DNA of 64,000 nt from Cladorhizidae sp. MBARI D1340-BT2 (taxonomy: Eukaryota > Porifera > Demospongiae > Poecilosclerida > Cladorhizidae), in NCBI GenBank assembly GCA_028752905.1, contig JAQNBH010000017.1, positions 37,220,698 through 37,284,697 on the forward strand, written 5' to 3'. The position numbers were made by a program, and so were the translations under genes. The notes beneath the pieces are model-generated. The model was not told the origin of the DNA and did not search any database. It worked only from the letters and a program-made list of their open reading frames with translations. Numbering within the stretch: position 1 is the first letter of the stretch; each line of letters starts with the position of its first letter. Shown here piece after piece: positions 57,428 through 64,000 of this stretch.

Positions 57428-59250
57428 TCTTCCTCTATGTAATATGTAATACAGTCTAGCTGTCGGGCAGCTGTGGCAATGTTGATAGTTATGCATCAGT
57501 CACAAGGCCGAGCTTTTGTGATTCCAGTATAAGCATCTACAACTTATTTCTTCTCTTAAAACTTTACGTATGTCTTTAGTCACCCAGGATGCCAATTTTC
57601 ACTAGTTCTATAAAAATTAAAAAAACAGAAAATAGTTCCGGAAAATGATAACTATGATAAACATTACAACTACTCAACGAGGCTCAGAAGTGACTACTCT
57701 GCTAAGGGAGCGTAAATAGGCTTACCAATGTAGGTACATAGCTCCTATTTACTGTTTAAAATGTAATCAACAACAGACTGGTTTGAGGCATGTTGACAAT
57801 AGCTTTACGAGTTACACTCGATCCAGATCACACCATGTTGAGAGAGACATACAAATCAAACATCATAGTCAGGTCAGACAGGTGTAAAATGTGTTATTCT
57901 AGACATTTGGATTGAAAGGTGTAAAGACATTTCAGCTAGTCTGTCATATACCAAATGCAACAAAAACACCATTTTGGGGGTGTTTTGGGGGGGGGGGCTG
58001 CTATATATGTTTAAATGATATAATGTTAAAGTGGTAAAAGGTAAAATGTGAACAAAGATTCTTTTATGGACAAACACACTTACATATTGACGGACAACAT
58101 GATTACCATACCTTTCTTCAGCATGGGGGAACTATGTGTTGATTACTTATGTACGCCAAGGATGACATCATAATTATACCATGCAAAACAAGGTTTGACT
58201 CAGTACATATCCAATACCCGTGTTGGATGGATCAGTTTCAAGTGTAAAACCCCTTCCCCATGTCGGTGTGTTCAGAACCGGATGTGAGGTTACCAGTTTA
58301 CAAAAAATATTATAAAGTGATAAAGTAACGACATCAAAACATCTCTCTGATCATTCACAATAATTACAACAACTGGATTCACAAGATCAGCAAGACTTTA
58401 ACACATAATTTATCATTTTTTGGATGATTATCTTTGCAAACACAGGGACATATATATATATATATATGTACATAACAAATAGGAGGTAGCAGTGGAGACT
58501 TTTCAATAAAGCTGTTTCTCCATCAAAAGAGAGAACAGGTGCTCAAAAATAAAAATAATAATTTGGTTGTACATGATATGTCATATTTGAAGATCATTTG
58601 AAGATCATTAACCCACCTATTACCACTGCCATGCCAATTGCCAGACCCAAAACAGTTGCAGTGAGTGATACTTGACAGGTATCTGTATTGTAATGTTGAA
58701 TAAAGGCTTGGAGACCACCTTGATTCAAGATCCAATGCTGCAGCTTTTCCATCTCCTTGTCCATCCACATCACTATGTCTGGGATTCGGTGTCTCAGTTC
58801 CTCTTGCTTTGCACAATAGACTGCCATGTGTGCTGAAAATGTGATGAAGGTCACAATTCTCCCCCAATTAATAGTATCCATGAACATCTCGTACACAATG
58901 ACATCATATAAGCTGTTCAAGTTGCTTCCATCCACGTCCACAACGCACAACATGTCAGCAAACTGTTGCCCTCTTTCTTCTTCCAAGTTATCTGCAATTC
59001 CTTTCAGCACGTCATGAACAGGATCGTTATGATTTTTAACTCCTGGTAGAATATGTGCTATGTCGGAGAATCCATTTTTCTTTAGTTGGGTGATAATGTA
59101 CATTCTTGATAAAGACTTGCATCTGTCAATGTCCAGCGCAGTTGTAGACAATCTGTCCTGGAGGTCTGTTCTGTTGTAGTGTCTTGCAAAATCCATTTTC
59201 GCTATAATTTATGCTTGAACTCGGTTCTGAGCTTTTTATGTACTCAAACA
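57428..59250. repeat. Segmental duplication, copy 2 (pairs with 26561-28180)
   Basis: Collinear with copy 1 in the same orientation, and contains the intact Bcl-2 gene. Shared blocks are listed under copy 1. Confidence 0.75.
58594..59196 (-). CDS. Bcl-2 family apoptosis regulator (200 aa)
   Basis: One uninterrupted exon with an ATG and a TGA. Bcl-2 proteins control mitochondrial outer-membrane permeability in apoptosis by binding one another through the BH3 groove. A BH3-like motif, VLKGIADNLEEE, lies at residues 63-74 (Leu64, Asp69; Ala replaces the usual Gly). BH1 is NWGRIVTFITF at 110-120. BH2 is WILNQGGLQAFIQHY at 155-169. A hydrophobic tail anchor (about 176-198, VSLTATVLGLAIGMAVV then IGGLMIF) ends in a single Lys. 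The length is typical for the family. Whether it promotes or blocks death cannot be told from sequence. A broken paralogue lies at 27520-28018. Confidence 0.92.
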   Translation of the reverse strand: MDFARHYNRTDLQDRLSTTALDIDRCKSLSRMYIITQLKKNGFSDIAHILPGVKNHNDPVHDVLKGIADNLEEERGQQFADMLCVVDVDGSNLNSLYDVIVYEMFMDTINWGRIVTFITFSAHMAVYCAKQEELRHRIPDIVMWMDKEMEKLQHWILNQGGLQAFIQHYNTDTCQVSLTATVLGLAIGMAVVIGGLMIFK

Positions 59251-59397
59251 TATTACTCGCGCCATATTACTCGCCACATATTGCGAATGCGCAGACATCC
59301 CCTACCGCCCACGCAATCCGGAAACCACTGCCATACCATTGCTGGGAGACAGATATCTGTATTATAAAAATATTCGCGTAGCTAAGCCATTGCTGGG
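59251..59397. other. Spacer upstream of the Bcl-2 gene
   Basis: A locally GC-richer stretch with tcgcgccatattactcg that probably includes the Bcl-2 promoter region (gene on the minus strand). No element could be proven. Confidence 0.3.
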
Positions 59398-62300
59398 CAG
59401 TGGCGGATCCAGAAGGGATCGACTGGTCTCGTTTGAGGCCCCCTTTTCTCTAATTTCCAAAACTCTTAACTAAACACAATGCTTTTTGCCTTTTCTTGCT
59501 TTTTTCTTTTTCTTATGTTCCTGCGAAGCCACAACCCCAAGTGTGGGAAACGTAGGGGTGTGACTGCACCAGACTAAACCTTACCTTTATCCTCGTTCCA
59601 AATGTTCAGCACCTGGTTGATTACCTCCCAGAGAGATTTACTGTCGACTCCTGTCACTCACCAAATATCTTACTCATGGCTCAGTCAAAGTTAAAGGCTT
59701 TTTTCAAAGCCACCCCACACAGCTAAGTAAGTTGATCTAAACTGAGCAGTGATCGAGAATATTATGCTATTGAATAGATTGCCAACTTAGTACTAGTACT
59801 AGCTAGCTATAGTCCTTGCAGCCACCCACTACTGCTAGCTAGTAGAGTTAATTTACATAGAAATGTCCACATTTAATGCATAGGAAACAAAAAAGGACCA
59901 ACAAGAACACCACTTTTCCATCTCCAGCTGTGGTACCTGTCACTCTTCCTGGGTCTCCTGCTTCAGTCCATTGTGTCTCCTCTGAGTCCTCTGTGTCTGT
60001 GATTCTCACCCAGCCCTCTGTGTCTGTCACAGAGAACTCTCTATCTGTGTCTCCCACCCAGCCCTCTCTGTGTGTGTCTCTCAGCCAGCCCTCTCTGTGT
60101 GTATCTCCCACCCAGCCCTCAGGCTCTGTGTGTCTGTGTCTCCCCCTGAGCCTACTGAGCCTGCGCTATTACCGCCTTCATGTTCCGCTTCTGTCCTGCC
60201 CTCTCATTCCACGTCTCATCTGCCCTGCACTTCCTTGTCCACTTTTTCTGCTGCTTCTTCGCCAAGTGCTTCAATTGATTTTGAGAAGTGTAACGATATT
60301 GGCTTGCTTATGCGCTCAATGTCCCAAACAGATATCTTGAATTTGGCTCCAGAGTGCAAGTATTCACTTTTAGTTAATCATTTTAAGCCTGATAGTTCAT
60401 TTACATTTCCAAGTAGTTATTTAGATGTATTTAGATGGCTGTAATAGGTCTTGTCAACATAAATACTTGGCTGAAAACCCTTGGTTTGTTTATAGTAAAG
60501 TAGAAGATGGAAGTAGAAGATGGAATATTTTGTTTGCCATGTGTTCTCTTTGGTTTGGGTCATTTTGTATGTAATGGATTTAATGCATGGTCTAGGAAAA
60601 CTAAAAAGTTTGCCAGTCACAACTGTATGCAGTACCATCAGCTGGCTTTAGCTCGGGCAGATGCTTTAAAGTCTTCTCATGTGTGTCCAGAGTCTTCTAT
60701 TAAGAATCGTTTGCTGCATATAGATGAGAGTAACATAGCAACAAATAGGTACATAATAAGATGTATGGCTGATGCAATACTTCTTTGTGGCAAGCAATGT
60801 ATAGCTATTCGAGGTCACAGAGATGATAGCACGGCTGATTCTGAGGTCAACAGAGGGAATTTTTTAGCACTTCTTGAATACTCTGTGAGGTCCGGAAAAG
60901 CTGCATTAGCCAAGCATTTGAAAGATGCTTAAAAGAATGCAACTTATAGTACTAGCAAAACCACCCAAAATTAACTCATTGAATGCATAGGTGACTATAT
61001 TAGAGATAGTATAATACAGGAAATTAATCAAGCTAAATATTATTCTATTCTTAGTGATGAAGTGGTCGATATATCCAGTAAGGAGCAGGTGTCAGTAGTG
61101 TAAGATTTGTAGATAGTAAGTGTACTGTAAAGAGAAGAATTCTTAGATTTCATAAGTACAGAAAGGATCACTGGAGAGGTTTTGGCTCTTGTAATAAAAG
61201 AAGCACTGAATAAGTTTGACTTAGACTTTGAAGATTGTAGGGGACAAGGCTATGATGGTGCTAGCAATATGTCTAGTGCAAGGGGTGTGCAGGGTCGTCT
61301 CTTGGCAGAAAATCCTAAAGTCACATATATCCACTGTAATAGTCACGTGCTTAATTTTTGTATTGTTGAAGCTTGTATATAGTTTACCTCCTATTCGTAA
61401 TATGAATTCTACTGTTACTGAGACAGCATATTTCTTCCATTATAGTGCTAAACGGCAACTATTTCTTGAGAAAGTAATTGATAAGGGAACTAGCGTTGTT
61501 AAAGTATCTTTGTAGAACAAGATGGATTTATCGGCACAACGCTTATGAAATTTTTTATGTTTTGTATCAATTCCTTGTAACTGCAATGGAAGCAATTACA
61601 GAACGATCCTACATATGAGGATATGAACTGGGATATGAAAACAATTGTGGCAGCCAATGGCTTGCTCAAGATGTACCTTTCCTTTCCTTTAATAATATCT
61701 TTCATAGCAACAATGAATTCTATGTCTGTTATAAAACCTAGACGTATAAAATTACAAAAGAAAAGTAGTAATATAGTTAAAGCTTATACGGATGTTAAAG
61801 ACGTACTGAATGAACTTTGTGTAGTTCGTCAAAGTGAGGAAATGTTACATTCATGGTATGTGAAAGCTGAAACTATAGCTTATGATGTTGGCGTGGTTCC
61901 TGAAGTCCCACGTGTATCTGCTCGACAAATTTACAGAAATAATGTGGAGTACAGTTCTGTGGAAGAATACTATCGAAGAACTGCTATGCTTCCTTTATTG
62001 GACCACTTAGTTCAACAAATGAATGATAGGTTTGGTAAGACTCAAACAGTAGCAGCCAATTTAATCAATCTTATACCTTCTATAATCACTACTTGGGATG
62101 ATATATCTTTAGAGGACTTGATTTCTTTATATAATGATGACTTGCCAAGTACTGCACTTGTGTCTACTAAGGTGTGGAGGTGGAAGGCAAAGTGGCAGAG
62201 TCAAGATGTTGACAAGCGGCCATCCACCCTTCAAGCTCTGAAAGAGTGTGACAAGGATTACTTTCCTAACCTTTACGTACTGCTGCGCATCGCATGTACT

Positions 62301-62400
62301 ATTTCAGTCACATCATGTGAGAACGAGAGGGCCAATAGTACACATAGTATGGGGCAGGACAGATTATCCGCATTTGCATTGATATATTCATTATAGTTTT
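59398..62400 (+). mobile_element. hAT-family element 3 (right end not found)
   Basis: The left end reads CAGTGGCGGATCCAG, close to the left end of hAT element 1 (CAGGGGTGGATCCAG). The transposase frame follows. A matching right end is not visible before 62500, so the element is truncated or interrupted there. Confidence 0.65.
59676..62396 (+). pseudogene. hAT transposase 3, ZMYM1/DUF4371-like, nearly intact
   Basis: It begins MAQSKLKAFFKATPHS, which reaches a stop next to a possible donor (gtaagt). A Ser/Pro-rich stretch follows, then MSQTDILNLAPECKYSLLVN. TTF-type and DUF4371 landmarks come next: IFCLPCVLFGLGHFV, then FNAWSRKTKKFASH, RGHRDD, ILSDEVVDISSKEQVSVV (catalytic-core landmark), DCRGQGYDGASNMSSARGVQ and YIHCNSHVLNFCIVEA. 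The last 257-codon open stretch (61623-62396) ends with VTSCENERANS, then MGQDRLSAFALIYS, the C-terminal dimerisation region. A 13-bp tandem duplication at 60499-60524 shifts the frame. A few stops lie at about 60931, 61102 and 61380. It is the best-preserved hAT copy here. Confidence 0.85.
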
Positions 62401-63249
62401 CCTGTTGATCTTGATGATGTTGTTCATAGATTTAAACTTAAATGTAATAGAATAGCACATGTATGTACGTAATGTATTAATAGGGCAATTCCGGGAAAAT
62501 GTCAACCAAGGGGTCAAAATTTCAAAATGGGTTTTGAGTATGCTCTAATTCACCATTCTGAAGCTAAATAAATGAAGTTTCATATTCTGCAAATTTTTAA
62601 CCCAATATGAAAAACGGGTAACGAGATATGCTCGTTTTTATGTAATTGCAGATTATGACAGAAGCTTTGTTCTGTTTTAGATCAGACACCTCCTACAGTT
62701 GGGAATTGAGTTTTGCTCCAAATTAAGTGTATTTGGATCATTTTAATAAAGATTCAATGGATTTTTTTGGGTTACACCCACTAAATAATATTTTACGGTT
62801 TGTAGTTTCGGGATATAATTGATGCCGTACGTACGTCACAAATATGTGCATCTTTATTAATTATTTCAGTGATGTTAAAGTATTAACTAAAACTATTTCA
62901 TATTCTCTTTTAGTTTTCTATTAGGCATCACTTCCACCCTTAATGGAAAGGCCACACACCCATGACTTATGGAAAAACCTGTGACGGACGTACAAGGTTC
63001 TTGTACGTACGTCATGTACGTACGTCACAGCTTAACAAATTCCCATCTAGACATTGTTAAAAGATGTAGAATTTGTTATTGTACAGCCTTAATCTTTACC
63101 CTTTTCTTTGTTTGTCTCTCTGCCATTGACAATTCGATCTTCAGAAAAGTTAGAATGGCTACAGCACTAATTCAATCTTCTATTTATAGTTTGCTACCTT
63201 ACATTTTCTAGAACATTTTAAACTGACTAGACTGATTGTCACCTTTATA
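62401..63249. other. No gene; clustered CGTACGTCA motifs
   Basis: Non-coding AT-rich sequence. TACGTACGTCA occurs at about 62828, 63006 and 63018, and cgtac or gacgta motifs surround them. Two of the copies sit only 14 bp apart. The region may be the interior of a non-autonomous element, but I found no clear ends. Confidence 0.4.
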
Positions 63250-63870
63250 CAGATGACAAGATTAGGGCTTGGACAAAGGATAGGTTTAATGCTTGGACCC
63301 TGACTACGGTTAGGGTTGGACAAAGGCTAGGTTTAGGGGTTGGACATTGACCAGGGTTGGGCTTGGAGAAAGGCTAGGGTTAGGGGTTGGATATATACAC
63401 AGGATAAGGGCTTGAACAAAGTCTAGGGTTAGGGGTTGGACATTGACCAGGGTTAGCGCTTGGACAAAGGCTAGGGTTAAGGGTTGGACATTGACCAGGG
63501 TTAGTGCTTGGACAAAGGCTAGGGTTAGGTGTTGGACATTGACCAGGGTTAGGTCAAGGACAAAGGCTAGGGTTAGGGGTTGGACCTTGACCATGGTTAG
63601 GGCTTGGACAAAGGCTAGGGTTAGGGGCTGGACATTGACCAGGGTTAGGGCTAGGACAAAGGCTAGGGTTAGGGGGTGGACATTGACCAGGGTTAGGTCT
63701 TTGACAAAGTGTAGGTTTAGAGGTTGGACATTGACTTAGGGCTTTGACAATGACTCGAGTTAGTGCTTGGACAATGACTTGTACAGGTTAGGGCTTGGAC
63801 TAGGATTAGGCTTGGACCATGACCTGGGTTATGGCTTCAGAGGTTAGGGTGTAAAGAAACAAAGCTGCTG
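63250..63870 (+). repeat. 48-bp G-rich minisatellite with telomere-like motifs
   Basis: The basic unit joins ttggacattgaccagggtta with gggcttggacaaaggctagg and gttagggg. Spacing is 48-49 bp, with decayed units at both edges. GGGTTAGGG and similar motifs recur on the plus strand. One plus frame reads as a 16-residue repeat (RAWTKARVRGWTLTRV) because 48 is a multiple of three. Confidence 0.92.
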
Positions 63871-64000
63871 CTTGAGTTATAGCTACAAACTGATAGTCAT
63901 TCCCCAAATACATACACTATCTAGCCTGCAAGTAAAACTATTTTAGCAGCTGGCATTGAGGAAGTTACAAGATCTGTTAAGAAGTATGTAGTTCACTAGT
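63871..64000. other. Window end, no gene recognised
   Basis: A short AT-rich stretch cut by the window edge. Confidence 0.4.

Overview
The window looks like a piece of a repeat-rich, AT-rich metazoan nuclear genome. Three things point that way: spliced ankyrin-repeat exons with GT/AG junctions, a Bcl-2 family gene with BH1, BH2, BH3 and a tail anchor, and many hAT, pogo/Tigger and Ty3/Gypsy elements. A sponge or other early-branching animal is my guess, but the sequence alone does not prove it. I recognise no bacterial genes, rRNA, tRNA or CRISPR. || Layout. 1-6955: a satellite array of about 400 copies of a 17-bp unit, broken by a 100-N assembly gap. 7436-12698: two ankyrin exons on the minus strand that join in phase across a 4.9-kb intron; the intron holds an hAT remnant and a short Tigger-like element with TA duplications. 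13.8-14.65 kb: a 12-bp minisatellite and a TTA microsatellite. 19.07-19.87 kb: a 26-bp minisatellite next to a dead Gypsy integrase. 21.07-23.42 kb: a decayed hAT element with both ends visible. 23.65-24.05 kb: a deletion derivative of a second hAT family, whose long copy lies at 53.8-56.5 kb. 25.87 kb: an inverted, diverged copy of the first ankyrin exon. 26.56-28.18 kb and 57.43-59.25 kb: a diverged segmental duplication carrying a Bcl-2 family gene, broken in the first copy and intact in the second (58594-59196, minus). || 29.39-40.98 kb is a nested stack. An old Gypsy element (A, plus strand) has an hAT element in or next to its gag. A second Gypsy element (B, minus strand, 34857-40775) lies inside its pol end. 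Element B has two LTRs, PBS, PPT and a near-perfect 5-bp target duplication, and its integrase lies upstream of reverse transcriptase, the gmr1-type order. 44049-49491 is a young, GC-rich Gypsy element (D, minus strand). It has a single intact 1615-codon gag-pol frame, near-identical LTRs and a perfect 5-bp duplication. Its primer-binding site is complementary to its own LTR, as in self-priming Tf1-type elements. 50.0-51.95 kb is an LTR remnant, followed by microsatellites and a 45-bp minisatellite. 59.4-62.4 kb is a third, fairly young but broken hAT element. The window ends in a 48-bp G-rich repeat with telomere-like GGGTTAGGG motifs. || The only clear host genes are the ankyrin exons and the Bcl-2 gene. 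The only coding unit that looks able to make a complete mobile-element protein is the element D polyprotein.
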